Both the position numbers and the translations under genes were made by a program. DNA of 64,000 nt from Cryptomeria japonica (lineage: Eukaryota; Streptophyta; Pinopsida; Cupressales; Cupressaceae): assembly GCF_030272615.1 (NCBI RefSeq), contig NC_081411.1:40535140-40599139 (forward strand). The letters are read 5' to 3'. This document shows positions 10,658 through 22,100 of the stretch, in pieces (the stretch's first letter is position 1; each line of letters begins with the position of its first letter). Under the pieces are notes generated by a model, which ran no database searches, was not told the origin of the DNA, and worked only from the letters and a program-made list of their open reading frames with translations.

Positions 10658-10668
10658 AAGGGGGAGAT
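10658..10668 (+). promoter_or_regulatory. Polypurine tract of element B
   Basis: AAGGGGGAGAT abuts the TG of the 3' LTR. AATGCCAA (10651-10658) and TTGGCATT (10671-10678) form a perfect 8-bp inverted repeat with the G-run in the loop, as in element A. Confidence 0.9.
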
Positions 10669-11858
10669 TGTTGGCATTTTTTATGATGATGTTTTGATTG
10701 TCATTGATGGACACACACTTGCTTTGAGATCACTTTTTGTATGTATGAGTTATACTCAACCGGTATTTGTTCCAACCGGTATTATGTATTATAGTCTTTA
10801 GACTATCGGTATTTTGTAGAAAGTGTTTTCCGATCTCAAGCAGTATGAAGACCTAAAGCGGTATGAAGACCACAAGTAGTTTGAGGATCCCAAAGCAGTG
10901 CAAAGAAACAAAGCAGTTGTTATCATTTTCCCAACCTTCATTTTGACAAACCGGTAGTTGGTAAAATATGTGAATCGGTAATAGGTAAATGTATGAACCG
11001 GTATTATTTTAGTGATGAGTTACCAACCGGTATTATTTTAGTGATGATTTATCATCCACCAACACTTTGGTGGTGATTCTATGTCATGTTACCAAATGTG
11101 TCCAGATGCACTGAACCTAGGAACTTGCAATGTAATCCTATTGGACCGACATGAAATCAGATTCCTTTATAAGGACATCATGTCTAGGGTTTTAGAAGTC
11201 ATTAGGGTTCAAGGTGGTTAATGAGGTTTTTGTATGTGAGAACACAGAAGAATATTAGGTCTGTGTGAAGAAACACAGTGTGGATATTTTGAAGATTGAA
11301 GTAATGTTGAAATGCATTAACAATGAGCTATAACGGATCTAACCAAGCATACTGTGCTAGTATTTAGATCACTTGCTTGTTGATTACTCACATCTTTGGC
11401 AAGTCTAAAACCCTTAACTGGGTAGGCCTAGTTAAGCCTTTGTAAATCCTCTAACAAGGTGGTTCACAACTGTGGATCTTAAATCCTCTCACAAGGTAGT
11501 CTTTAATCGGACTTATCCCCTAACAGAGATTCAGATTCCTAACAGGATATGTTCTGGTAAACAACATTGTATGACCTTAATCGATCTGACCTTAACCGGT
11601 CTGGTTACTATTCTGTAGATAGTTACTTGTGAGTTTCATCTCACCATGATTTTTCCCATTTGGGTTTCCATGTCAAAATCTCTTGTGTTATGGTGATTGT
11701 GCTTCTGTGGGTGAATTCTTTATTTGTTGTTTGGTTTGTATTTGTGTTAACTGGTTTGTTACTAAAACTATTATACCGGTTTACTACTAAACTGTTTAAG
11801 TGTTTGAGTTCAGTAATATTGGGTATACTAATTCACCCCCTCCCCCTCTTAGTATTCA
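10669..11858 (+). repeat. 3' LTR of element B
   Basis: It runs from TGTTGGCATTTTTTATG to CTCTTAGTATTCA, 1190 bp, and aligns throughout with LTR A. It contains repeated GATGAGTTACCAACCGGT-type phrases near 10990-11070, CCT...AGG palindromes at 11410-11545 and the GGTTTTTCCC-type box near 11650. It is followed immediately by the gag ATG of element C at 11862. Confidence 0.9.
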
Positions 11859-11861
11859 TCA

Positions 11862-12740
11862 ATGGGCTTGGAGAAGCAACTTGAGATGACACTTGAAGAT
11901 TATGATATTGAAAGGTTGAAGAACTTGAAGCTACAAGATGAACTGAATTCTGCTAAGGAATTCATTCTTGTTCTACAAGAGAGGCTATCTTCTATTCAAG
12001 CTAGAAGGAAGGAACTTTTGCAAAATAAGGATGATGAAGAGAAAGATGCACTTAAGGAACAATGTTAGAAACTAAGTTAGGAGAACATGGTCATGAGAAA
12101 TGAAATGCAAGCTATAACTATGAGGATGTCTAAGGAGATTGAAGATCGGAAGAAAAATGAAGAAAAACTTGTTATATCCTTGAAGAACAAATTTGAAGAA
12201 TGTGGTAGGTTGTTTCATGAGAATGATATGTTGAGAACTGATTTAGTACAATCCTAGAGTAATGAACAAGAGCTTGAGAGACAAATGATAATTTTGAGAG
12301 AAGATCTAACTACTGCAAGTGAGTATAAAGAAAAATTCAAGATTAGTTCAGCATAGCTAGATGAGTTATTGAAGAGACAAAGATGGATTGGAGATTCTAG
12401 TGGACTTGGATTTGAGCAAAGGATAGAGTTTCGATACTGCTAATGAAGAGCAAAACCATAAGGCACTGGTAAGGCAGTTTAATGCTTATAAATTTAATGG
12501 TAGATGTTTTGTTTGTAATAAATTTGGTTACATGGCTAGACAAAAGATTGCAGGATAAATGTTAAATTATATGCATGTGGAAAATTTGGACATATGGCTA
12601 ATCAATGTAGATCAAGCAATTTCATTGGTTTTAGTAAAGCAATTCAGAGGAACAATGTTACATGTTATGCATGTAATGAGGTTGGACATATTGCTAAATT
12701 TTGTAGAAGCATAAATCCATTGGTTGGTAATGGAGGATGA
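11862..12740 (+). pseudogene. Gag-like coiled-coil/CCHC gene of element C, broken
   Basis: The start ATG 11862 encodes MGLEKQLEMTLEDYDIERLK, parallel to MENLRKQLETSLADYDVEKL in D. The coiled coil runs to about 12400 and is interrupted by TAG codons at 12066 and 12078 and near 12256 and 12355, several at Gln positions of D. After a frame change three knuckles are visible: CFVCNKFGYMARQ (His lost to Tyr), an ACGKFGHMANQC box and CYACNEVGHIAKFC near 12663-12704. Nucleic-acid binding is expected from the knuckles. It is not translatable as one protein. Confidence 0.65.
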
Positions 12741-13271
12741 AAAACTTGAAAGGGAAAGAGAAGGTTAATGAAATCCAAATAGATCATATCCAGAGATGGG
12801 TTAGGAAGACTGGGGAACAATTAGTAGATGAGAATACATCGGTTACTTATCCAGCAAGGAGGTTGCTCCTGCACATGCAGGAAGCTCATCTAGAAACTGA
12901 GGCAAGTGCCTTAGGAGTAGGCAAAATTCATGAAGATGTTGCATATGCCCCAGTAAGAGGTTCTAGAAGATGTTCCAGACATTAGAGATGCTTATCTAGC
13001 ATGGAGATGTTTTGTTCAAGATCTGGTATCTTTCACCAGCATTCATTGATATCAATGAAAGATTAGGGTTTCTCTTAGAGGATAAAAGGTCCAATTCACT
13101 TCATTCTCGATCACCTTGCATTCAGAGTGATTCAGTATGATTAAGAGCAACTAAGAGGGATCATAGGCATTTTAGAGTGATCAGATTTCTTCTTGAGCGG
13201 TTTCATCGATGACTGAAAGAATTTGTTAAGGGTTTTCACCATAAGCAATCATCAGTTATTTATCTTTAAAC
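12741..13271 (+). promoter_or_regulatory. Spacer between gag and ORF2 with a TATA-like motif (element C)
   Basis: It is non-coding apart from a short open stretch at the 5' end. GATAAAAGG at 13081-13089 is followed by TTCACTTCATTCTCGATC and about 180 nt of leader before the ORF2 ATG, similar in layout to the spacers of B and D. Promoter function is inferred only. Confidence 0.35.
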
Positions 13272-14298
13272 ATGGAAGTGGGATCATCATCTCTTCCTAT
13301 CATTTTTGCAAATCCAATTTCTGTAGAGGTCAAGGACTGACCAAGGCCAATTTTCAAGTAGTATCCACATGTAGCTACCCTGGATGGCTCGGTCAGAGAA
13401 TTTTCCCATGTTCTGGAGGGAGTTGTTTATGTCAAAGATGTTAGGGAATACACACATTGTCACATTGAGGATTTAGGAACATCAAAGACAAAGGGAATGT
13501 ACATGAGCGCGCTTATGGGAGAATCTGGAAATATCAAACCAGAATAAAAGCACATTGAAGACTTAGGGTTTATCATAATTCTAGACATCTGGAATTTGAA
13601 GATGAAATCATTAGGTATGTCTTGAGCAGAGATCATAGAGAGTTTATCTGGTTGGATAGACCTTAAAAGATCGCCAAGGAGGCCATCAATGAAATTACTG
13701 GTTTACCTTAGGTTGGGAAACATCCAGACAAGAAGGTTTCTCATGATTATGTCAACAAAATCACTGGTGCAATATCAAACAAGAGATCGATGAAAATAAA
13801 CACTATTATTGACACAGACATCAAATTCAATAGCATGATTATCGGATACAAGGTAACTCAATCAAACCAATTAAATTCTATTTCCAATTCCAACATTTTC
13901 ATAGCTTACAAGATGATGAGAGAAAATGAGAAATTGGATCTATGTGGTTGGATGTTAGATGAACTGTTAATAAACCTAGGAAAGATTAAAGGAGAAAAGA
14001 AAGGAACTTTCCAGTATGAAAACTTGATTGTCTACTTAATGTTATTTTTCATGAATGACACTCTTGGTTTTGGGAAGAGGCAATGAGCATTTGATATCCC
14101 AGTAGGGAGACAATTGAAACAGTCAATTTCTACTTTGGGTAGTCAGAGAGATGATAAAGTATGGGGATATTTTAAAGGATTCCAGAAGGCTATGAAGTAT
14201 AGGGAAAGGGTTCCTAAGCATATTGTTGAAAAATACTCAACCAATATATGCTTCATGGTGAAGAACCATGAACACTTATGGAAGCAGTTAAGCCCTAG
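13272..14298 (+). pseudogene. ORF2 of element C, multiply interrupted
   Basis: The ATG 13272 begins MEVGSSSLPIIFANP, aligned with MASFSTLEFIANP of D. Recognisable segments are VVYVKDVREYTHCHIEDLG, a degraded middle with stops near 13338, 13359, 13545 and 13620, then open stretches at 13790-14083 (ISNSNIFIAYKMMRENEKLDLCGWM, KGEKKGTFQYENLIVYLML) and 14087-14277 (FDIPVGRQLK, VPKHIVEKYSTNICFMV). A small deletion changes the frame just before MEAVKP, and TAG 14296-14298 closes the frame. The order and spacing match B and D, which supports this as a true family protein and not chance ORFs. Confidence 0.6.
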
Positions 14299-14316
14299 AA
14301 GATCTGGGTTGAGGAA

Positions 14317-14500
14317 ATGGGCTACGAAGTTTATGTATAGATCCTTTAGGCTTATGTAAAAATGTTGATTGATGTACATGTTGATGTGGCTGAGAAGCCC
14401 TATGGTACTACTAAGAAGAAGACTCAAGAGGTTGAAATAGAGTTCAACCAGAAGAAGAGAGCGAATTAGGAAGGAAAAGCAGGCCAACATGATTTAGAAT
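14317..14500 (+). pseudogene. N-terminal remnant of ORF3 (element C)
   Basis: Begins MGYEVYV in frame 18 nt after the ORF2 stop, the same arrangement as in A, B and D. Only about 60 codons, with Lys-rich text (KKKTQEVEIEFNQKKRAN-like), remain before sequence resembling the middle of the D LTR begins. The rest of ORF3 and the polypurine tract are deleted. Confidence 0.5.
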
Positions 14501-14504
14501 ATGG

Positions 14505-15240
14505 TTATCGGTATTGGAGGCTGACATCTCTTGGATCCACCATCGGCAATTGATTTTGATATTCATGTATCTATGTTATCTAGTCAACATGTAATTTGAT
14601 ATCGTATATATCTTTGTAAGTCAACATAAGGCATGATAAATTGTATAGGGTATATAGGTCAGTTGGATTAGATCATTTTGATATCATCATGGTAATAAAA
14701 ATAAAATGGAGATGTGGATGTGATATGATGCAAAATATATCAGAGAGATTATTTATGTGAGGATATTTATGTAAGGGTTATTCTGGTAAAGGGTTTAGAG
14801 ATTCAAGCTGGAACAGACAGAGCTTAACTGGAATTGTATTCTAGCATAGAAGATGTTATCTTAGTAGTTCACATATTTCTTTGGATTTAAGTCTGGATTT
14901 ATATATAGTCAGTGAGGCTCCTTTTATGGTTGCGCAGTGTGCTCTAGGTTTTAAGCCTTCCTACAAATGCAAGCCCCTTATATTTTGTAATATCTCTTCA
15001 TATGGCCAATGAATTGATATTGTGGGTCACAAATCCCACCGTAGAATTTCCTCTTTTAGGTTTTCCATGTATAATTCTATGTGTTATGGTTCTCATTTAT
15101 GTGATTGTCTTATTACTTCTTTCTATTATGTATGTACCAGTATACTGGTTGGTGTATGCATGTTTTAATAAGGCTAAAATTGATCATTCAGGTAGAACAT
15201 TGATTCACCCCCGCCCTCTCAATGTTATTGGGTTCCAACA
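14505..15240 (+). repeat. 3' LTR of element C, 5'-truncated
   Basis: It aligns with D LTR from its CGACA...GGCACC region through ATATCTTTGTAAGTCAACA, the AGTGAGGCTCC and TGCAAGCCCCTTAT stretches, a GGTTTTCCATGTAT box and the C-rich end CACCCCCGCCCTCTCAATG. It ends GGGTTCCAACA at 15240. The TGTTGG start is missing. Confidence 0.7.
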
Positions 15241-16152
15241 TACCTAACATGGCCTAGTAGCCAAGACCCATCTTCCATTGTTAGTTTTTGTGTACATTCT
15301 CCCTAAGTTTCACTTAAGGGGGTGGTTGGTGTAATTAAGTTATTTTACCTTGGTTATTTCTCATCTAAGTTCTAATTACACTTTGCATAAGCTTAGTTAG
15401 GGAATTGCATAGTAGTAGTTAGAACATCTCCACTTTAGGTGGACTTATCATTTCATTACTTTATCATATCCACCTTTTGTAGTTGCACTTTTGCACCTTT
15501 GGTAGGTGATACACCTTTATTGGTGTTATCATGTGATCACTTTTATACTTTAGGTGCGATGATAACTTTTCGCTCTACTTGTCATCGTCTCATTCACTCA
15601 CCTTGGTTATGTAACCAATAGGTCTCCTATGTAATAATCATTCATTGAACATCTAGTTGATTCTATTATATTGCATCATTCATGAGAATATAGATTGTTC
15701 TTGTCTCTATTGTTCTCTCTTGTTATTATGCTTTTCAATAGGCCACTAGATCTTGGGTGGCTATCTCCATAGTCAATTCTTACAAATTGATTGATGCTAG
15801 ATATCATAAATGATGAAAAGAATTGTTTTATATATGAGGTTCTAAGTTTATTTGATAAATGAATGGATTAGATTTACTATTTTTTCACACAGAGCTAGAT
15901 TTGAATAGGATAGGACCTACATATTATCCTCCTAGAATTCAAGGAAAAAACTATCACACAAGGTTGCTTGGGGTGACCCTGTCTCGACAATTTCAGCCTA
16001 ACTTTTTAGGAGTGTGAGATAATAGCATCCTAATGTTAAAAATATATTTGTAAAAAAATATAATGTTTAGATGGGGGAAATGTGTTCTGAGATTTGAAAT
16101 AGGGTAGGATTAATAATAAACTAGGATAATTAAGAGACAAAGGGCACACCTA
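15241..16152 (+). mobile_element. Element N: 3' remnant of a Copia element
   Basis: CCCATCTTCC...CTCCCTAAGT...CACTTAAGGGGG (15265-15322) matches in layout the end of Copia H before its 3' LTR (58785-58845). An LTR-like stretch follows from TGGTTGGTGTAATTAAG at about 15323. The LTR's right end is uncertain, perhaps near 15790. The remaining bases to 16152 are AT-rich with no ORF and no further structure that I recognise. Confidence 0.5.
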
Positions 16153-16157
16153 AAATT
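16153..16157 (+). repeat. Target site duplication, left copy (element D)
   Basis: AAATT directly before the TG of the 5' LTR; identical to 22840-22844 directly after the CA of the 3' LTR. A perfect 5-bp duplication is typical of LTR-element integration. Confidence 0.9.
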
Positions 16158-16923
16158 TGTTGGCAAATGCACACTCTAATGAGAAATTGTAGGTGATTGA
16201 AGTTATTGTCATTGATGGAAACCTTACAATCCTATGGCACCGACAGACGTCGGCACAGGCATAGACACCAGCACTGGCACCGGCAAAGATGGACATAGGC
16301 ACCCTGGCCGACAGGATGTTATTTATTGTATCTTGTAATTAATTGTAATATATTTTTGTAAGCCAACAAGGCGAGTTGTATTATGACTCAAATAAGTATG
16401 AGTTATTGTAAATCATTTTATAGATGCAGATATGGTTAGATTATTGATGCCAATATTAAGGTATAGTTTGGAATAAGGTTTTGGAAGTTGCAGAGCTTAA
16501 ACTGGTACTGAATCTGGCATAGCAGATGTTGATCCGAAGCAGTAAAATGACATTGGATTTATATAATCCACCTTTTGTAAGTCAGTGAGACTTCTCTTTT
16601 GTATTTAAGCAGTGAGCTTTAGGCAGTTGGCCTTCCTGCATGTGCAGGCCCCTATTCTAATAGTAATATTCACTTATTGGCTAGTAAGCAAATATTGTGG
16701 GTCACAAATCACACCGAGGTTTTTCCCACAATAGGTTTCCTCGTTAAAATATTGTGTTATGGTGTGTTTTCTATGTTGTTGTTGTTTTTATTATTTACTA
16801 CATTAATTCTTGTTTACCGATACACTATTTTGACATGCAATTCATTTAATAAGTTAAGAAAATCCATTAACCAGTTAGATACTGATTCACCCACCCCTCT
16901 CAATATCTTTGGGAATCCTAACA
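16158..16923 (+). repeat. 5' LTR of element D
   Basis: 766 bp from TGTTGGCAAATGCAC to GGGAATCCTAACA. It contains GTCATTGATGG near its start, a GGCACCGGCA-type repeat stretch around 16230-16300, TGTATTTAAGCAGTGAGC, a GGTTTTTCCC box near 16718 and a C-rich tract before the end. Confidence 0.92.
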
Positions 16924-16925
16924 AT

Positions 16926-16937
16926 TGGTATCAGAGC
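16926..16937 (+). promoter_or_regulatory. Primer binding site, initiator tRNA-Met type (element D)
   Basis: TGGTATCAGAGC lies two bases after the LTR end, identical to the site of element B. Confidence 0.95.
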
Positions 16938-16994
16938 CTGGTCCTCTATTTTCAAAAGCCTAATAGCTTGAGGAAGATTCTGACATTGGTAGAG

Positions 16995-17999
16995 ATGGAA
17001 AACTTGAGGAAGCAACTAGAAACATCTCTTGCAGACTATGATGTTGAAAAGTTGAAAAATATGAAACTTGAAGATGATCTGAAGGCTGCATAGGAAATCA
17101 TTCAAGGAATTCAAAAAAATCTCACTATTGCTAGGAACAAAAGAAGAGAACTTTTTGAGAAGATGTAGAGTGATGATGATGAGAAAGAAACTCTTAATGA
17201 CCTTGTGAACAAGATGAGACAAGAAAACAATACAATGAAAAATGAGATGCAAGGTATGACAATGAGATTTTGTAAAGACATTGAAGATAGAAAGAAGAAT
17301 GAAGATGACTTGGTTAGAAGACTCAATGATGTTGGAAATGAAAACACAAGACTCAGTCATGAAAATGATATGTTGAATACAGATTTGATGCATACACAAA
17401 ATGACAAAACTGAACTCATGAGACAGAAGGATTTATTGGAAAATGAGTTAGCTACTGAAAATCAATACAAGGATAAATTCAAGAAAAGTTTAGAAGAACT
17501 TGATGACATGCTGAAAAATCAAAAACCTAATGGAGATACTAATTGCCTTGGCTTTGAAGTTGGTGAAATCTCAGTTACTGCAAACAATCATGATCATAGC
17601 AAACCAGTAAGACAACCTAATGCTTATAAATTCAATGGGAAATGCTTTAACTGTAACAAGTATGGTCATAAAGAAAATTAGTGCAAATCTAGAAACCATC
17701 AGAATAATAATGCACCAACCGGTCAATGCTCTAAATGCAACAAAATTGGTCATAACTCAGAAAATTGCAGAATGAATGTAAGATGTTATGTTTGTGGAAC
17801 ATTTGAACACTTATCTAATCAATCCAAAACACATACTAGCATAGGATATGGGATAGCTATTCAGAAAAACAATGTGACTTGTTGTGCTTGTAACAAAATT
17901 GGACATATTGCAAAATTATGTAGAAGTAAGGCATCACCGGTAAATAACAAAGGACCTAGTTTGAAAGGTAAAGAAAATGTTGAAGAAGTAAAGCAATAA
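16995..17999 (+). pseudogene. Gag-like coiled-coil protein with four CCHC knuckles (element D), three TAG interruptions
   Basis: The ATG 16995 (MENLRKQLETSLADYD) opens one continuous frame to TAA 17997, interrupted only by TAG at 17091, 17166 and 17679. Residues 1 to about 185 are heptad-rich coiled coil. Four CCHC boxes follow: CFNCNKYGHKEN*C at 17643-17684 (the stop replaces the residue before the last Cys), CSKCNKIGHNSENC, a degenerate CYVCGTFEHLSNQ and CCACNKIGHIAKLC. A Lys-rich tail ends the protein, about 334 codons in all. A single frame with only TAG stops indicates recent decay. Role: RNA binding and assembly, by analogy with Gag; there is no clear capsid motif. Confidence 0.8.
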
Positions 18000-18411
18000 T
18001 TTTCAAAGCAATGGATCAAAAAGTTAGATATGAATGTTAGTGAAGCTATTCCTTCACTGGTAGAATAGATTATCACTCCACCGATAGGAGATTCTTCATC
18101 TAACTGAGAAATAATCCTTTGGGGGTATGGCAACAAATTGAAAAGCATGCTAGATTACCCTCAGTTGATAATGAGAAGTTGAAATACTTCTTTACTAGCA
18201 GATGAGTTAAGTTTTGACTTAACTAGGAGGCATTAAATGTGGTAGTTGAAGGAAATAACATTATAAATCAAGTGTTTTGGCTCTATTTTCATTCATCGAG
18301 CATTCAAATCTCCAAAGAGAGCAAAAATCCTGAGCGAAGGCATCCAGAGCAAAAAGTGAAGCAAACAATCCAAGCAAATCATCCTAAAGGCAGATTAAGG
18401 TATTTATAACG
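18000..18411 (+). promoter_or_regulatory. Spacer between gag and ORF2 with a TATA-like motif (element D)
   Basis: It is a 412-nt gap. TATAAAT at 18262-18268 is followed by CTCTATTTTCATTCATCG and about 120 nt of AG-rich leader (CAAAGAGAGCAAAAATCC) before ATG 18412. This resembles a plant promoter plus 5' leader, but there is no experimental support. Confidence 0.4.
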
Positions 18412-19448
18412 ATGGCTTCTTTCTCTACACTTGAATTCATTGCAAACCCTACTGCGATTGAAGTTATTAAGCGCCCTAGACCTGTGTTCAAACTTATTCC
18501 CAAAATTGCAAAGAAAGATGATACCCTAGGAGCATTTTCAAAAATACCTAAGGGAGTGGTTTATGCTAAGGATCCTAGAATCTATATACATTGTCATATT
18601 GAGGAATTAGGAGTTGAAGAAATAATGAACATGTATAGAACTGTAATCTGTGATGAACATAGAAATGTTAAACCGGAACACAAGATAGTGGAAACCCTAG
18701 GCTTTGTGGACATTCTCAATATCCCTAATTTTCCTAAGGATGTGATAAGGATCGTCTTGAGCAGAGTTCATGGAGATTTATTTTGGTTGGATTCCATCCA
18801 TAAGATTACCAAAGAGGCAGTTAGGGCAGTGACAGGCTTACCTTCCACCAGTAGCAGGCCTGATAAAACTAAAAAGGTTCCAAATGACACTGTGATGACC
18901 CTAACCAGTGCAACATTTGATAAAATATCCTTGAGAGTAAACGATGTAAAAGATATCAATGTTATATTTGTCAGCATGATTCTTGGTTATAAGGCTACAC
19001 ATGCAAACAGACTAAACTTTGTTTCCAGCTTATGTATCAAAAATGCATATGACATGGTGAATAACAATGCAAGAATTGATGTATGTGAGTGGCTAAAATA
19101 TGAACTGATAGACAATTTGAAGAAAATCAAAGGTGATAAGAAAGGAACTTTCAGATTTGGCAACCTGCTTGTATATTTAATGTTGTACGTTACCAAAGAA
19201 GTACCTGGTATTGGCAGGAAAGACTTTGGTTTTGATATACCTGTAGGAAAAAAATTACTAGACACACTAAACAACATGGGAGATGATAGGGAGCAAAACA
19301 TAAATGAATATTTTCGAACCTTGAAAGCAAAGATGAAGACAAGATTAAGGCTATCTCAAGCAATTGTTGATAAGTATCAAAAGAGATATGCTTTGTGATC
19401 AAGAAAGATGAAATTTGGATGGAGGCAGTTGTTCCTAGGACTATTTAG
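18412..19448 (+). pseudogene. ORF2 of element D, unknown protein with plant-mobile-domain-like signature
   Basis: This is the best-preserved ORF2: 328 codons open from ATG 18412 to TGA 19396. A one-base frame change near 19385 separates it from its true end, where CFVIKKDEIWMEAV leads to TAG 19446-19448. Order: N-terminal ANPTAIEVIKRPRPVFK; GVVYAKDPRIYIHCHIEELG (about 45-70); VLSRVHGDLFWLDSIHKITK (about 110-130) then EAVRAVTGLPS; a middle helical part ending KGDKKGTFRFGNLLVYLML; IGRKDFGFDIPVGKKLLDTL; and a basic end. B and C share this order. The HKITKEAVRAVTGLP turn resembles the TLEDV...LGLP core of plant mobile domains. That family link is an inference; the function is unknown. Confidence 0.7.
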
Positions 19449-19457
19449 GTCACAAAG

Positions 19458-21909
19458 ATGGGATATGAGGCAGATGACAACATAGTTGAAACCTATGCAA
19501 AAGCCCTCTTAGAAGCCCCTAAGGAACTGAAAGAAAAAGTATTTGGCAATGTTGAAACCATAGAAATTAAAATCCAATTAGAGAAAAGAATCAAGAAAAC
19601 TAAACAGATAGTGAGGAAGGGAACAAGACAAGAAAAAGAAATAAAAGAAGATGTATTAAACAAAACTAGTATTAAGGAGAGTGAATTGGAAGGACTACAA
19701 CCAGAAGCACATCTTTCACTAGTTGCTTCTTCCTCAGATAGTGATATACCAGTTGAGTTCAAAAGGGTAGAAAGAAAAAGAAAACCCTCATCAGTACCCT
19801 CACCTACACCCAGAAGGACAAGACAAAAGCAACAGTCAGTTAGGCCTCTGGATAAGAAGTTAACACCAAAGAAAAGGAAAGAAAAATAGGTTATTTCACC
19901 TTTTGACAAACTTCTGAATGAGATAACTGAGGATGGGAAATTGAAAAATTTTAGCAAGTTGTATAACACACTTTCAAATGATGAAAAGGAGAGCATAGAA
20001 AATAGTATAATCTTACACTTAGACATCTATTAGAAATTTTTTATGCAGATTATAGATGACATACCCAATGATGTGTACAAAAGATTAGAAGCTAGAAGGG
20101 TAGCTATTGTGGAACTAGATAAAAAGATAAAAATAGAAAAACTACTTGCAGTTCACCCAGTGAACTCAACTCAAGAGAATGATGAGCTGATCAGTGAGGC
20201 CAACCAGACAGTATTTTCAACTGGTCACCAGCATGTTGCACTAATAGCAGGTAGAGTAAATGAAATATCAGAAGAAATTGCAGATCAGTGGGATATATTT
20301 TTTGTTGAGAAATAAAAACAAGAAGATCTTAAAAGACCAAAGACTATCAGAGTCTACCAAAAAGATAAGGATAAGGGGAAAGGTAAAGTAGGTGGACCTC
20401 CAAGCCTAAAGATAACTGATAACTTGCCCCCACCTCCTTCTAATACTCCACCAGTACAAACTATTGACACACAACTGGCAACGGAGAGTATGGAAATACC
20501 ACATTAGGATACAAATCCTAATTCTGAGGTGTTATACACAATGAACATTGACACACAGGAAGTCAATATTATGGTGGATAAGGAAATAACTGAAAAAGAG
20601 AGATGTGGCAACTGAGCCACCAATAGGAAATACTATAGTTGAAAACATTGGAATTGGGGCACAAAAACAAAGTGAAAAAACAAATGAACCCTTGAACACA
20701 AGAAAGGAAAAGACCATAGGTGTGCATACTGATGCATCTACTGAGCCTCCAGCAACTTACTAAAACTGGAAAACCTACTGAGACGCTGGCAGTAGATAGT
20801 ATAGAGGTAAACAAAGAAAAACCTGTAGTGGACACCACAATAAAATCTTCAAAGGCAAAAACAAAGACACCATCAGGAGAGGACACTGAGAAACCGGTAG
20901 AGCAACAGATCCATACTGAGAAAAAAATTGAGAAACAGGCAGAGCAACATGCTCCTTCATGGACAGTGCCACCGGCCACATCCGACAAGCCTAAGCCTTT
21001 GGTAGTAGAAATGCAAACTCAAACTGATCCTCCAGAAAAAGAGGAAAGCAAAGCTATCACTACCACCAGTGGATTATAGATTGTAAAAATAGTTGGACAG
21101 TCATCTGAAACATCCATGACTGAATTTAGGCCATCAAATGTAACAGAGGTGCTATTAGATTCAATAAAGAAAATAATAGAGTGTAATGCACAAGCTTATA
21201 AGGTTATAGATGACACTTTCCCAATTTTGAAGATGATAGCTCCAAAGTGTAACATAGAAAATAAAGATTCTTTGAGCCAATTAGACACATTGTCTAAGTA
21301 TATAACTGGCAATCTAATAACACTAGATCAGATAAATGAAGACACCTTCAGAGAGAAAATGAATAAGGAAAAAGAAAAATTCTTTGAGGAATCAGTCAAG
21401 AATAATAAGGAACAAATGGAAACCTTATTAGCGGTATTAGGCAAAACAATTTTGGACTTCAAGAAATTGTATAGAGACACATGCAAAATAGACATTTTGA
21501 CAAAAGATATAGATAAAGAGATCGGCATAGCCCAAAAGGAAATAAATGATATTGCTAAAAAATTGATAGGTTCATCGGATTCAATATCAGTAATTGAATA
21601 GGAAATTGTAGGATTTGAAGAGAAAATAGAAAAACTTGAGAAATACATGGAAAGGATAAAGTTTAAGGCAAAAGAACTTAAGTGAAACTGGATATCATCA
21701 TCTCTTTGAGAAAAGAGATTTCTAAGGCTCTTGTTCGAGGACTTAAGACACCGGAAGAGAAAATGTACTTTCTCACCGATACAATTCAAAGAATAGAAGC
21801 AGCAATAAAGGACAGTGAGAAGTTCGGCAATAGTCTAAATTTTGCATTGGCGAACATCTATCAGATTGTAACCCACCAATTACAAGGAACTAGGAAGGAA
21901 CTCCATTGA
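19458..21909 (+). pseudogene. ORF3 of element D, basic/coiled-coil protein, broken
   Basis: Starts at the conserved MGYE in frame 9 nt after the ORF2 stop. Visible parts: acidic/basic N-terminus; FKRVERKRK with PRRTRQKQQ (about residues 110-130), matching the NLS-like motif in A and B; TAG at 19887 and 20031; a helical part (DIPNDVYKRLEARRVAIVEL); a stop near 20313; then a frame change to a Thr/Pro/Glu-rich stretch (20720-21077). The C-terminal coiled coil is at 21116-21598 (EKFFEESVKNNKEQMETLL), and after another frame change the end is at 21682-21909. It is more diverged from A and B than ORF2 is. No catalytic or membrane motif is visible. Intact length would be near 800 residues. Confidence 0.55.
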
Positions 21910-22100
21910 CAATGAATGACAGCCTTTGTTATTGATGCCAAAGGGGGACTAGTTGAGGATGAGAAAAAGGACAACAGAAGAGATCATCAACTCAGGGGGA
22001 GCACTCAATTTTGAAGCAGACAGTTTTGGTAAGACAAATTTTGGACAACACTTTTGGATATACTTTTTGGTTTTTTCTCATGAGTGTTGCCATCAATGCC

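Larger units (their letters stand above)
4757..11858 (+). mobile_element. Element B: gag + ORF2/ORF3 LTR element without pol, 5' LTR truncated
   Basis: Order: truncated 5' LTR, tRNA-Met primer site, gag-like gene, spacer, ORF2, ORF3, polypurine tract, complete 3' LTR. No protease, integrase, reverse transcriptase or RNase H motif occurs anywhere between the LTRs, so the element is non-autonomous. No target duplication is visible because the left edge abuts LTR A and the right edge abuts the gag of copy C. Every reading frame is broken at least once. Confidence 0.8.
11859..15240 (+). mobile_element. Element C: internally deleted copy of the pol-less family
   Basis: It holds gag, ORF2, a short ORF3 remnant and a 5'-truncated LTR. 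The primer site and leader present in D (16924-16994) are absent, and gag follows LTR B directly. Most of ORF3, the polypurine tract and the start of the LTR have been deleted near 14500. Its gag and ORF2 are closer to D than to B. Confidence 0.7.
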
